A stretch of DNA of 64,000 bases from Limisphaerales bacterium (GTDB taxonomy: Bacteria > Verrucomicrobiota > Verrucomicrobiia > Limisphaerales > AAA164-E04), in contig JAMASS010000006.1 of assembly GCA_024761205.1 (NCBI GenBank), positions 107,794 through 171,793 on the forward strand. Reading direction: 5' to 3'. Positions 55,099 to 63,759 of the stretch are shown one piece after another. Made by a program: the position numbers and the translations under genes. Within the stretch, counting starts at the first letter, position 1. Each line of letters starts with the position of its first letter. The notes under the pieces are model-generated. The model saw only the letters and a program-made list of their open reading frames with translations. It was not told the DNA's origin and did no database searches.

Positions 55099-57426
55099 AT
55101 GAGCGAAAAACGAAAGCGCTCAAAACCTAGACAGGTCTCCCCTTTGAAGACGTCGAAAAATCGACAAAGGTGGAAGTTCGTCGTGGGCTTTGTCCTGACT
55201 CTAGCGGTGGTCACATTGCTCATTAATCGCGAAGTTTATCAACCCCAACCTTCGCCCACGACGACTTCGACCGACTCTCGCTTAGAAGCTGAAGAGGCCG
55301 TGTTCGCTCAATATGCAGGGTCTGCCAGCTGTCAAAAGTGTCACCAAGAAGCCTTCGACTCCTGGGTATCATCGAACCACGGCTTGGCCGAGCGCCTGCC
55401 GTCCGTATCCGTCGATGATGCAGCCTTTAGCGACCGCCAACCCTTTTCCCACGGCGGCGTCGAGTCGCATCCCTCAATTGCGGCTAACAGACACCAAATC
55501 ACGACCCTTGGGTTTGAAAATCAAAGAGCCACCTACGACATCGCCCGAGTCATCGGGCATGAGCCGCTCCGTCAATTCCTCGTTTCCCACGAAGGCGGAC
55601 GCTATCAAGCAGTGGATGCCGCCTTTGATCCGGCAGAGAAAGACTGGTTTAGCGTGCACGGCCAAGAAGATCGACGCCCCGGCGAATGGGGCCACTGGAC
55701 CGGGCGCGGGATGAATTGGAATAGTATGTGCGCCTCTTGTCACAATACTCGCCTCCGCAAGAACTACGATTCCGTGACCGATACCTACAAAACGACCATG
55801 GCGGAAATATCCGTCAGTTGCGAAGCCTGCCACGGGCCCATGAAAAGTCACTTGGAATGGCAGAACGAGAATCCGAACTCACAGGCAGTCGACCCAACAA
55901 TCCAAAGGTTCAACCGTGCCCAGATTCTCGACACTTGCGGCAGCTGCCATTCTCGGCGCGCTGAGCTCACCGGCGACTTTCATCCCGGAGAGGATTATTT
56001 CGACCACTACAATCTGACAGTGCCCGATACATCCGATATCTTTTATCCAGACGGACAGGTTCGCAGCGAAAACTACGTATTCACATCCTTCCTCAGCAGT
56101 CGCATGCATGCCGCCGGAGTTCACTGTCTGGACTGTCATCAGCCGCACTCAACGAAAACCATTCTCCCGGGAAATGCGCTCTGCATGCGCTGTCATGATG
56201 GTTCCTATCCCAATAGCCCCAAGATCGATCCGGTCAGCCACTCGCATCACACTGCAGAAAGCGCTGGGAATCAATGCGTTAACTGCCACATGCCGCAGAC
56301 CACGTACATGCAGCGGCACCCTCGCCGAGATCACGGATTCACCATTCCGGATCCGCTCATGACGAAACATCTTGGCATCCCAAACGCCTGCAATCGATGC
56401 CATGAAGATCATGATGTCGAACAAGTGATCGCCACCAGCGAAGCTTGGTACGGCGATCGACTGGATCGCTATACCCGACAACGCACGCAATGGATCGCCG
56501 ATGCCCGGCAGGGCCTAGAGACATCCCGCGAACCACTCATCCAAATGATCTTGGGCGCTGAAACACCGCTCTGGCAAGCGAGTGCCGCGCACCTGCTCTC
56601 CCAATGGCTCGATCATTCCGAAGTACAACGAGCCCTCCTCTCCGCGCTGAACAACACCAACGCGATGGTCCGGGCGCATGCCACAATTGCCATTGGGCCG
56701 CTGGCCGAGAGTCAACGCGCCGATTTGACCACTGTCTTGAAGAGCCTCTTGGAAGACCCACGACGCAACGTCCGCGTCAATGCTGCCTGGGCCCTGCGCC
56801 ATCAACTCAACCCCTTCAGCCCGGCAGGACGAGAGCTTGACCACTACCTACATCACATCAGCGATCAACCCACCGGTCAAATGCAACTCGGGGCCTTAGC
56901 CTTGGCGCAGGAAAACACGGCGGACGCTCTCGCTCACTACACCAAAGCAGCGCAGTGGGATCCCAATTCGCCCCCCATCCGCCACGAGTTGGCCATCGTC
57001 CAGAGCATGAACGGTAACCATCAAGAGGCCCTCAAGGAACTTCAAGCTGCGACCACGCTCGCTCCCAATGAAGCCGAGTACCAATACAAACTGGCTCTCG
57101 CCTGGAATGAACTAGGAGACGCCGACAAGACGATCGGCGCTCTCGAGGACGCCGTTCGACTGGACCCCATGCACGCCCGAGCCTGGTATAATCTCGGCCT
57201 GGCCAGAAACGGACGTGGTGATACCGAAGGCGCGATCAACGCCCTCATTCGAGGGGAATCCACCGCACCCACGGATCCGGACATTCCCTACGCCCGAGCC
57301 ACGATTCTCTATCAACTCGGCCGCCAATTCGAAGCCAAGCAAGCCGCCCGTCGTGCCCTTACTATTCGCTCAGATTACGCCCCTGCTCGCCAACTGCTGG
57401 ACGCGATGCTACGCCAAGTTCCCTAA
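55099..57426 (+). CDS. Octaheme c-type cytochrome fused to HEAT and TPR repeats
   Basis: 775 residues. A basic N terminus is followed by one membrane anchor at about 27-43 (FVVGFVLTLAVVTLLIN). Eight CXXCH heme-binding motifs follow: CQKCH (78), then near residues 210, 240, 279, 343, 362, 393 and 431 (CASCH, CEACH, CGSCH, CLDCH, CMRCH, CVNCH, CNRCH). The region resembles cytochrome c554/NrfA-like multiheme folds. From ~465 to 580 there are HEAT-like helices. From ~610 to 770 there are TPRs (ALAWNELGDADKTIGALEDA). It must be matured in the periplasm. Electron transfer with a TPR/HEAT docking tail is inferred, and a specific substrate (nitrite, hydroxylamine, sulfur) cannot be named. It overlaps no neighbour and precedes the M20 gene by 31 nt. 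Confidence 0.88.
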   Translation: MSEKRKRSKPRQVSPLKTSKNRQRWKFVVGFVLTLAVVTLLINREVYQPQPSPTTTSTDSRLEAEEAVFAQYAGSASCQKCHQEAFDSWVSSNHGLAERLPSVSVDDAAFSDRQPFSHGGVESHPSIAANRHQITTLGFENQRATYDIARVIGHEPLRQFLVSHEGGRYQAVDAAFDPAEKDWFSVHGQEDRRPGEWGHWTGRGMNWNSMCASCHNTRLRKNYDSVTDTYKTTMAEISVSCEACHGPMKSHLEWQNENPNSQAVDPTIQRFNRAQILDTCGSCHSRRAELTGDFHPGEDYFDHYNLTVPDTSDIFYPDGQVRSENYVFTSFLSSRMHAAGVHCLDCHQPHSTKTILPGNALCMRCHDGSYPNSPKIDPVSHSHHTAESAGNQCVNCHMPQTTYMQRHPRRDHGFTIPDPLMTKHLGIPNACNRCHEDHDVEQVIATSEAWYGDRLDRYTRQRTQWIADARQGLETSREPLIQMILGAETPLWQASAAHLLSQWLDHSEVQRALLSALNNTNAMVRAHATIAIGPLAESQRADLTTVLKSLLEDPRRNVRVNAAWALRHQLNPFSPAGRELDHYLHHISDQPTGQMQLGALALAQENTADALAHYTKAAQWDPNSPPIRHELAIVQSMNGNHQEALKELQAATTLAPNEAEYQYKLALAWNELGDADKTIGALEDAVRLDPMHARAWYNLGLARNGRGDTEGAINALIRGESTAPTDPDIPYARATILYQLGRQFEAKQAARRALTIRSDYAPARQLLDAMLRQVP

Positions 57427-57457
57427 ACATCAATCGCAACGCCAACTCAATCACTCA

Positions 57458-58837
57458 ATGACCAACGCCATACGCCTCGACATCCGACCGTCGGAAACCA
57501 TCCTCGCAATATCCAGCATCTGGTGCTGTTGCATTTTCCTGGCTGGTTTCCTGAATTCGATACCAGCCAACGGTGCCAAAATTCACGAACAGGTAGCCGC
57601 AAAGACCACTGATGCTTATCCGGAGCTTCTCGCCCTCTACCAACATCTCCACGCCCACCCAGAGTTATCCTTTCAAGAAGAGCAAACCGCCGCCCGGCTC
57701 ATCTCCGAGCTCACTCAGCACGGATTCAAGATTACACCTAACATTGGCGGTCATGGGTTTGTCGCGCTGCTCCAGAACGGTCCTGGCCCGACGATTCTCC
57801 TTCGTACGGACCTTGATGCGCTGCCGCTTGTTGAGGAAACCGGCCTCTCTTACGCCAGCAAGGTTAGAGTCATGAACGAGTTCGGCGCCGAAGTAGGCGT
57901 CATGCACGCTTGCGGCCACGATATCCATATGACCGTTTTCACGGGAACAGCCAGACTTCTGGCCGAACTCAAAAGCGAATGGTCTGGCACCCTCGTCATG
58001 ATCGGCCAACCGGCGGAAGAAAAGGGGGCCGGTGCAAAAGCCATGCTGGAGGATGGTCTGTTCCAGAGATTTCCAAAGCCGGATTACTGTTTAGCACTCC
58101 ACGTCAACGCCGGCATGCCCGCTGGCACTGTCGGGTATGTACCCGGTTACGCCTTGGCCAATGTCGAGTCAGTCAATATTGTGTTACGCGGTATCGGCGG
58201 GCACGGCGCTTGGCCTCACACCACCAAAGATCCCATCGTACTCGCCGCTCAAACCGTCATGGTCCTGCAGACCATCGTCAGCCGGGAAATCCCGCCCACC
58301 GAGGCGGCAGTCGTGACCGTGGGATCCATCCACGGCGGCACCAAACACAACATCATTCCCAACGAAGTGAAGCTGCAACTCACGTTGCGATCATATAGCG
58401 ACGAAGTACGCACCCAAACGCTGCGATCCATTCGACGCATTGTTCGAGGGCTCGCTCAAGCAGCCGGCGTTCCGGAAGACAGGCTTCCGATCATCGAGAC
58501 CTCAGACCAATACACCCCTTCGACCTACAATGATCCCAAACTAGTAGAACGTTTGGCGAAAGTCTTCAAAACCACCTTTGGCGAAGAACACTGCCGCCAA
58601 ATGGATCCGGTCATGGGCGGCGAAGACTTTGGTCGCTACGGCCGAACTGAAGACAAAATTCCCATCTGCATCTTCTGGCTTGGATCGGTATCACAAGCGA
58701 TCCTCGACGAAGCAGCCCAAAAAGCCGAGAGTCCACCCTCGCTCCACTCCAGCCGCTATTATCCACTCCCTGAACCGACCATCCAAACCGGAGTCCGAGC
58801 CATGACTCATGCAGCGTTAGAGTTACTCAAACGTTGA
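57458..58837 (+). CDS. Exported M20 metallopeptidase / amidohydrolase
   Basis: 459 residues from the ATG at 57458; the longer frame back to 57215 lies inside the cytochrome gene. Hydrophobic residues ~16-38 (ILAISSIWCCCIFLAGFL) act as a signal or anchor. Zinc-site motifs of the M20D group are present: LLRTDLDALPL, HACGHDIHMT, GQPAEEKGAGAKAML and the late GGEDFGRYG. The dimerisation domain lies between (GHGAWPHTTKDPIVLAAQ). It resembles IAA-amino-acid/hippurate hydrolases that cleave N-acyl amino acids. Export is less usual for this group. It may be co-transcribed with the cytochrome upstream and pyrF downstream (21 nt). Confidence 0.88.
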   Translation: MTNAIRLDIRPSETILAISSIWCCCIFLAGFLNSIPANGAKIHEQVAAKTTDAYPELLALYQHLHAHPELSFQEEQTAARLISELTQHGFKITPNIGGHGFVALLQNGPGPTILLRTDLDALPLVEETGLSYASKVRVMNEFGAEVGVMHACGHDIHMTVFTGTARLLAELKSEWSGTLVMIGQPAEEKGAGAKAMLEDGLFQRFPKPDYCLALHVNAGMPAGTVGYVPGYALANVESVNIVLRGIGGHGAWPHTTKDPIVLAAQTVMVLQTIVSREIPPTEAAVVTVGSIHGGTKHNIIPNEVKLQLTLRSYSDEVRTQTLRSIRRIVRGLAQAAGVPEDRLPIIETSDQYTPSTYNDPKLVERLAKVFKTTFGEEHCRQMDPVMGGEDFGRYGRTEDKIPICIFWLGSVSQAILDEAAQKAESPPSLHSSRYYPLPEPTIQTGVRAMTHAALELLKR

Positions 58838-58858
58838 CACCACATATACATTCCCATT

Positions 58859-59572
58859 GTGCAGAACCCTATCATTGCCGCCCTTGACGTACCCTCGATC
58901 GATCAAGCCAACACACTAATCGATAAAATCGGAACTCGAGTCGGTGCCTTTAAAGTCGGCATGGAACTCTTCACCGCGGCCGGCCCGGAAATCATTCGTC
59001 GGATACGAGCTCAGGGTGCCTCCGTCTTTCTTGATCTCAAGTTTCACGACATTCCCAATACCGTCGTTAAAGCCCTCCGCTCCGCAGTCCGCCTTGATGT
59101 CCAAATGTTGACCATCCATACCCTCGGAGGATTAGACATGATGCGAGCAGCAGAAAGCGCAGCCCAGGAAGCCGCCGCCGAGCGGAATATCGAACCACCC
59201 CTAGTGCTGGGCGTCTCAGTCCTCACGAGTATGGACAAGGGCGATCTCAAACAAATCGCAATTCACAGCAGCGTTACGGACCAAGTCCAACATCTCGTCT
59301 CCTTGGGCATCGAGGGAGGTCTCCGCGGATTCGTCTGCTCCCCGCTGGAAATCACCCGTCTACGGCAAACAATACCTGCTGAGATCAAACTAGTGACGCC
59401 GGGAATCCGGATGGCCAGCGACGCCCAAGGCGATCAAAAAAGGACACTTAGCCCCGTCGAAGCCCTGCAAGCGGGTGCGGACCGGCTCGTGATCGGGCGC
59501 CCTATCTATGCCGCAGCAGATCCTCTTGAAGCCCTCGGACGAATTCTTGATTCGATCTCTAGCAACCCCTAG
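58859..59572 (+). CDS. pyrF: Orotidine 5'-phosphate decarboxylase
   Basis: 237 residues, GTG start. Last step of UMP synthesis. The active-site signature FLDLKFHDIPNT provides Asp59, Lys61 and Asp64 of the DxKxxD array. Other type I signatures are IAALDVPS at the N terminus, FKVGMELFTAAGP, and the phosphate-binding VTPGIRM and ADRLVIGRPIYAA. The length is that of the type 1 subfamily. The gene lies 21 nt after the M20 gene on the same strand. Confidence 0.95.
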   Translation: MQNPIIAALDVPSIDQANTLIDKIGTRVGAFKVGMELFTAAGPEIIRRIRAQGASVFLDLKFHDIPNTVVKALRSAVRLDVQMLTIHTLGGLDMMRAAESAAQEAAAERNIEPPLVLGVSVLTSMDKGDLKQIAIHSSVTDQVQHLVSLGIEGGLRGFVCSPLEITRLRQTIPAEIKLVTPGIRMASDAQGDQKRTLSPVEALQAGADRLVIGRPIYAAADPLEALGRILDSISSNP

Positions 59573-60088
59573 GCGCCTGTCGAGCTTAGAATTGGCTGGG
59601 AGGCGGGGATTGGTGTCAGGTTGCTTCGTTGGAGTCTGTCGGAGTTAGTTGTTCGGGGTTTTCGAAATCTGGGCCTACGGATGGCCCCGTGGTTCAAGGA
59701 ATTGATGGAATCCCATCGGTTGCTTGCTGCCGCCTACCGGTTCTTGGCCCTGCAGGTTCTCAATCTGCTCGGCCCTTTTCAACGTCGCTGGATCGGCTGT
59801 CTGCTTGGGAGGATTGAGCTGCTCTTGGGGGAACGAAAGGCCTCCTTGCGTTCCCCGGCGCGGCGTGTTTGGTAAGTCGGATTCTGCTCCTTGGAAGTCC
59901 TGGCCGAGCGGGGCGCCCCGCCAATGCTCGCGGCGCCCAACGGGAGCCGTTTGAGCTCCTTCACCAATTCTCGCGCCACCGCGAAGTTTTTTTCGACACC
60001 AGCCGCCGCACGGGCATCCTGAGCGGGAGGCCGAGGTCCTCGCCCCAAGAAGCGAACGCCCCCCGCACGGCAAGCCGCCAGGACAAAT
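59573..60088. other. Intergenic, 0.5 kb
   Basis: Minus-strand ORFs of 106-132 codons overlap one another and lack recognised motifs; they are treated as non-coding. A 13-nt string TGGTGTCAGGTTG at 59611-59623 recurs at 63685-63697. Confidence 0.4.
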
Positions 60089-61147
60089 CTATAAATCACC
60101 AGCTGCCAAATCGCCTACCTCCGTGGTTGAATACCCCATTTTTCCGGCGCCCAATTCTTTGATTTTCTCCCGAGTGAGGCGAATCACCGACTGCTCAATC
60201 GCTTGCGCCGCCGCCGATTCACCCAAGAAATCGAGCATCATCTGCCCAGCACAAATAGCCGCCAACGGATTGATCACATTCTGGCCCGCATACCTAGGTG
60301 CGCTCCCTCCAATAGGTTCAAACATGCTGGTTCCCTCGGGATTCAAATTGCCCCCCGCTGCAATTCCCATTCCGCCCTGAACCATAGCGCCGAGATCCGT
60401 AATGATGTCGCCGAACATGTTATCGGTGACGATCACATCAAACCATTCTGGATTCTTCACGAACCACATGGTCGTCGCATCCACGTGAGCGTAATCGCGC
60501 TGAATCCCAGGAAAATCCTTTTCGCCAATCTCATGAAACGCCCGCTCCCAAAGATCGAAGGCATAAGTGAGCACATTGGTCTTGCCGCAAAGTGTCAACT
60601 TGTTGTCCTTGTTGCGCTTTTGCGTATACTCAAAAGCAAAGCGCAAGCAACGCTCCACCCCGCGACGAGTATTGACGCTCTCCTGGATAGCGACCTCGTT
60701 CGGCGTCCCCTTGAACACGAATCCACCCGCCCCCGTATACAGCCCCTCGTTGTTCTCGCGCACCACCACGAAGTCGACATGTTCCGGCTTCTTATCCTTC
60801 AGGGGACAAAACCGCTCGTCGTAGAGCTTGACCGGACGGAGATTGATATACTGCTCCAACTCAAACCTCAGGCGGAGCAATATCCCCTTTTCCAGGATTC
60901 CTGGCTTCACATCCGGATGCCCGATGGCGCCCAACAACACCGCTGGGAAGTTTCGCAGATCATCGGCAGCGGAATCCGGCAGGACTTCGTTCGTCCGAAG
61001 GTATCGATCCCCACCGAAATCAAACTCCATATAGTTCAATTTGAAGTCAAATTTCTGGGCTGCTGCATCCAATACCTTGATTGCCTCCCGAGTCACCTCT
61101 GGCCCGGTTCCATCGCCGCCAATCACCGCAATATCGTAACTATTCAT
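60089..61147 (-). CDS. leuB: 3-isopropylmalate dehydrogenase family
   Basis: 352 residues. NAD-dependent beta-decarboxylating dehydrogenase, cytosolic. The signatures are [16 protein letters not shown], the substrate arginine region [20 protein letters not shown], the [12 protein letters not shown] loop and [19 protein letters not shown], with [13 protein letters not shown] carrying the metal-binding aspartates. HGSAP is replaced by [12 protein letters not shown]. The overall pattern fits leucine biosynthesis LeuB of the Actinobacteria/Planctomycetes type. Tartrate or homoisocitrate dehydrogenases are alternatives. leuA, leuC and leuD are not in the window. Confidence 0.85.
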   Translation of the reverse strand: MNSYDIAVIGGDGTGPEVTREAIKVLDAAAQKFDFKLNYMEFDFGGDRYLRTNEVLPDSAADDLRNFPAVLLGAIGHPDVKPGILEKGILLRLRFELEQYINLRPVKLYDERFCPLKDKKPEHVDFVVVRENNEGLYTGAGGFVFKGTPNEVAIQESVNTRRGVERCLRFAFEYTQKRNKDNKLTLCGKTNVLTYAFDLWERAFHEIGEKDFPGIQRDYAHVDATTMWFVKNPEWFDVIVTDNMFGDIITDLGAMVQGGMGIAAGGNLNPEGTSMFEPIGGSAPRYAGQNVINPLAAICAGQMMLDFLGESAAAQAIEQSVIRLTREKIKELGAGKMGYSTTEVGDLAAGDL

Positions 61148-61461
61148 GAAGTCTCAACTCGTCGGCTGCTCTTGCCAGCCTCTCTCACAAAAGAGCCCCG
61201 AATCCTAGGCAAATCGCCTTCAGAAGCAAACGAAATCTCCCCGCTCCGCATGGGCGAGAACGCGGATCAAGCAACCGGTTATCCTCGTTTTAAGCAAAGT
61301 CCGGTCTCCGAGCTTCCCCTCCCAAAACGCCGCCCCGCCGGAACACCAAGCCTACCCATAGGCAACCCCGCCGATACCCCACCGATACCCATACGGTGAA
61401 CGGCCCTTTTTGACCGCCTCGCCGCCCGCTTGCCGACTCTGAAAAAAATCGAAATTCGCCC
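61148..61461. other. Intergenic, upstream of leuB and of RNA leader B
   Basis: About 310 nt that are GC-rich with C-runs. No gene is recognised. Confidence 0.4.
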
Positions 61462-61490
61462 TTGACGACGCCTCCGTTTTCTGGCGGAAT
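61462..61490 (+). promoter_or_regulatory. Candidate promoter of the 61.5 kb RNA leader
   Basis: TTGACG at 61462-61467 and, after 17 nt, CGGAAT as a weak -10. The predicted start near 61497 equals the first base of helix P1. The distance to the conserved GTCGGGTCG (61523) is 61 nt, the same as in copy A. Confidence 0.5.
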
Positions 61491-61496
61491 GCACCC

Positions 61497-61676
61497 GTTA
61501 TCACTTTAGCTGTCGTTCCCATGTCGGGTCGCCTGCTGAATACAACAGTCTGGTTCCAGGCGCCGGGGAAGTTGCGCGGCTTCCCCGGCGTTTAGGCGAA
61601 CAAGCGGGAACTTTCCTGCATTCTTATTGCTAAAGTGATAACAACGGCCCGGCGCATGTGGGTGCCGGTTCGTTGC
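61497..61676 (+). ncRNA. Structured RNA leader element, copy B
   Basis: P1: GTTATCACTTTAGC (61497-61510) pairs perfectly with GCTAAAGTGATAAC (61629-61642). The conserved core GTCGGGTCGCCTGCTGAATA with CAACAG runs from 61523. P2: 61558-61571 pairs with 61580-61593 across an 8-nt loop, with C-G and G-C where copy A has U-A and A-U. P3: CAACG (61642-61646) pairs with CGTTG (61671-61675), and CCGGC (61649-61653) with GCCGG (61664-61668). The gene at 61713 follows after 37 nt with an AAAAGGA ribosome site. Confidence 0.75.
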
Positions 61677-61712
61677 GCAAGGGCAAACTATAAACCGATT
61701 AAAAGGATACCC

Positions 61713-62354
61713 ATGCAGAAAATCCATGCGACCCTGCCGGCCCTCGCCGGCCTCGTTCAGAACATCGCCAAGCGCCCCTTGGCCCTCGGCGCCGACATCT
61801 TGTCGGCGGTTATTCACCCAATCAAAACAGCCGCAAACGGCGTGATTTTCACCGGCAAAGCCGCTGGCCTCGGCGTCCTCACCGGCAGCTTCATGCTCTT
61901 CGGCGTGCCCTTGCCCGAAGCGCAGCAGGCCGCAGATCACAATCGTCTGCCGCCCCCGCCCGTGCCGGTGATTTACTGGCTCACCGGGTCGTTAGAACCC
62001 GGCCGCAAATGGAATGAGTCGGGGTTTAATCCGCCGGCTTTGTTCGACATGTCGCTCAGCCACAGCAGCGCCCCGGCATGGACCGGCGATTGCTATTACT
62101 GGTATGATAGAGATGGGCTTGCCGGACACACGTGGTGGGAACAATGGATTAAAGGACTTCATTATTACGGCCACGGCTCCTTTTTTACCGTGCGGGTTGA
62201 GCGAGAGGGAGATCGCACCCGATACTCGGGAATCTCCTGGGCGGAAGCCACCTGGTATATCTCCCTGCGGTCGGACGGCATCCCCTGGCGGGATATCTGG
62301 GTCCGTGACTCCGAAGGCAATTCCTACCGCATCGACATGTATGCCTACCCATAG
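61713..62354 (+). CDS. Unknown protein downstream of RNA leader B
   Basis: 213 residues from the ATG at 61713, with AAAAGGA 6-12 nt upstream. The N terminus (MQKIHATLPALAGLVQ) lacks a classical signal. A long Ala/Gly-rich hydrophobic stretch at about 38-66 (AANGVIFTGKAAGLGVLTGS) could insert in a membrane. The rest is Trp/Tyr/Gly-rich (CYYWYDRDGLAGHTWWEQWI; DIWVRDSEGNSYRIDMYAYP), like a small beta domain. It is not recognisably related to the protein behind leader A, although both are rich in Trp and Tyr. It ends 32 nt before a terminator. Confidence 0.6.
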   Translation: MQKIHATLPALAGLVQNIAKRPLALGADILSAVIHPIKTAANGVIFTGKAAGLGVLTGSFMLFGVPLPEAQQAADHNRLPPPPVPVIYWLTGSLEPGRKWNESGFNPPALFDMSLSHSSAPAWTGDCYYWYDRDGLAGHTWWEQWIKGLHYYGHGSFFTVRVEREGDRTRYSGISWAEATWYISLRSDGIPWRDIWVRDSEGNSYRIDMYAYP

Positions 62355-62386
62355 GCAGCGTTTGTTCGAAAAATAAGTCCTCAATC

Positions 62387-62430
62387 CTCGGTTTGGCGCG
62401 GTTTTTGCTCGTACCAAACCGAGTTTTTCT
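62387..62430 (+). terminator. Rho-independent terminator between the unknown gene and the prepilin-like gene
   Basis: CTCGGTTTGG (62387-62396) pairs with CCAAACCGAG (62414-62423) and is followed by TTTTTCT. It separates the leader-controlled gene from the prepilin-like gene, so the latter needs its own promoter or read-through. Confidence 0.8.
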
Positions 62431-62450
62431 CTATAAACATCCTATTCGCT

Positions 62451-63377
62451 ATGAAAAATCGAGCCTTCACCCTGATCGAGCTGTTGGTGGTCATCGCCAT
62501 CATCGCCATTCTCGCCTCCCTGCTGCTGCCCGCCCTGAGCCGGGCCAAGAGTGCGGCCAAACGCATCCACTGCGTGGGCAATCTCAAGCAGATCGGCACG
62601 GCCTTTCACCTCTACGCTACGGATTACGAAGGGCAATTCCCCCCTTACGAACAGTCGGATCACAATTTCGATCCCCGCTGGCAGGGCACGGCCCGCTATG
62701 CCAACGTCATGCGGCTGACCTGGCGCCTGCTGCTCTGGGACGCCTATCACGGGCGGGACACCAACGTCTGGCACTGCGCCGCCAACAGCCGGGGGAAGCT
62801 GCAAAAGGCCATGCGGCAATATCAACAAGAACATCCGGAACGCTTCGGCCAAACGGACCTCTGGAAGGAATGGAGTTTCAGCTACGGACTGAACGTGGAA
62901 GGCTGCGCCTCAAAAGGCAGAACAGGTTTATGGGAACCGCCGCCGTGGTATGGGATGGGCGGCACGGGGCGGATTCTGCCCACCGGCCGCTCGGAGATGT
63001 CGATTCACAGCTGGTTCGAGACGCTCAAGGAGAGCCGGATTCGGGCGCCGTCTGAACTGATCGCCGTGGGGGACAAGACGGCCTATTATCGGGCCTCGCA
63101 CAGCAATTTCATTTACTTTTGGCCGGTCGGCAAGGACGAGATGAACGTCAATCCCTACGGATGGTCACGCCTGAACATCAGCCGCCGGCACAATGGCCGG
63201 GTGAATATGCTGCTGGCGGACGGCCACGTAGAGGCCGACACGCTCTACAATTGGACAGTGCCCGTAGTGGAAAAACGCCGCCGCTGGAACTACGACAACC
63301 TGCCGCACCAAGACCTTTGGCAAGGACGCACCCCCGCTAGTTGGAAGAACATGAAAGGCACGGACGAAGATTTCTAG
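62451..63377 (+). CDS. Type II secretion/type IV pilin-like protein of the H-X9-DG type
   Basis: 308 residues. The class III signal [20 protein letters not shown] has Phe6 as the likely +1 residue after cleavage at Ala5, and Glu10 as the conserved Glu5 of the mature pilin helix. This is followed by the familiar [20 protein letters not shown] segment. The C-terminal region has [16 protein letters not shown]: His247, nine residues, then Asp257-Gly258, the H-X9-DG signature of a very large Verrucomicrobia/Planctomycetes family. These are thought to be exported through a type II-like pathway after prepilin peptidase processing. Individual roles are unknown. No pilus assembly genes are nearby. Confidence 0.85.
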   Translation: MKNRAFTLIELLVVIAIIAILASLLLPALSRAKSAAKRIHCVGNLKQIGTAFHLYATDYEGQFPPYEQSDHNFDPRWQGTARYANVMRLTWRLLLWDAYHGRDTNVWHCAANSRGKLQKAMRQYQQEHPERFGQTDLWKEWSFSYGLNVEGCASKGRTGLWEPPPWYGMGGTGRILPTGRSEMSIHSWFETLKESRIRAPSELIAVGDKTAYYRASHSNFIYFWPVGKDEMNVNPYGWSRLNISRRHNGRVNMLLADGHVEADTLYNWTVPVVEKRRRWNYDNLPHQDLWQGRTPASWKNMKGTDEDF

Positions 63378-63553
63378 GCGCCCCGGCGCGCCTTCCCCCT
63401 ATGGAAACTCATTGACGCGCCCGCCGCCCCACCGTTGGCCCCAAGATTCACCCGTTCGGGCAGCATAAAAGGCCCAACTTGGGGGGTTGCCCCCGAGCGC
63501 AAAAAACGCCATCCTGCCAGTTTGCCAAGTAACTGAGACCCGGTGGCGCCGGT

Positions 63554-63688
63554 CGTAACTGGCACGCGCTCACCGGCATCTGGGCCATGCAAGCCGGCAA
63601 GGAAGCCTACATCGAAAAACCCATCAGCCATAACATCGCCGAAGGCAGCGCCCTCGTCGCCGCGGCCAAGAAATACAAGCGCATGGTG
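63554..63688 (+). pseudogene. Internal fragment of a Gfo/Idh/MocA oxidoreductase
   Basis: A 45-codon open segment reads RNWHALTGIWAMQAGKEAYI, EKPISHNIAEGSALVAAAKK and YKRMV. This is the segment around the EKP motif and resembles residues ~113-157 of the protein at 41784. No start codon, Rossmann motif or C-terminal domain is present. It ends abruptly at TGGTGTCAGGTTG. Confidence 0.75.
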
Positions 63689-63759
63689 TCAGGTTGTCAC
63701 CCAATGCCGGTCTAACCCAGCCGTTATCAACGCCATGAGTTTTCTCCACGATGGCTTCA

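Noticed and set aside
57215..57457. N-terminal extension of the M20 hydrolase
   Set aside because: It lies inside the cytochrome gene in another frame. The ATG at 57458 gives a good export signal.
59675..60099. Minus-strand ORFs of 106-132 codons between pyrF and leuB
   Set aside because: Overlapping frames, Arg/Gly/Pro-rich composition from GC-rich DNA, and no motif.
60203..61399. 398-codon plus-strand ORF opposite leuB
   Set aside because: leuB on the minus strand carries all family motifs. The plus ORF is a shadow with no domain.
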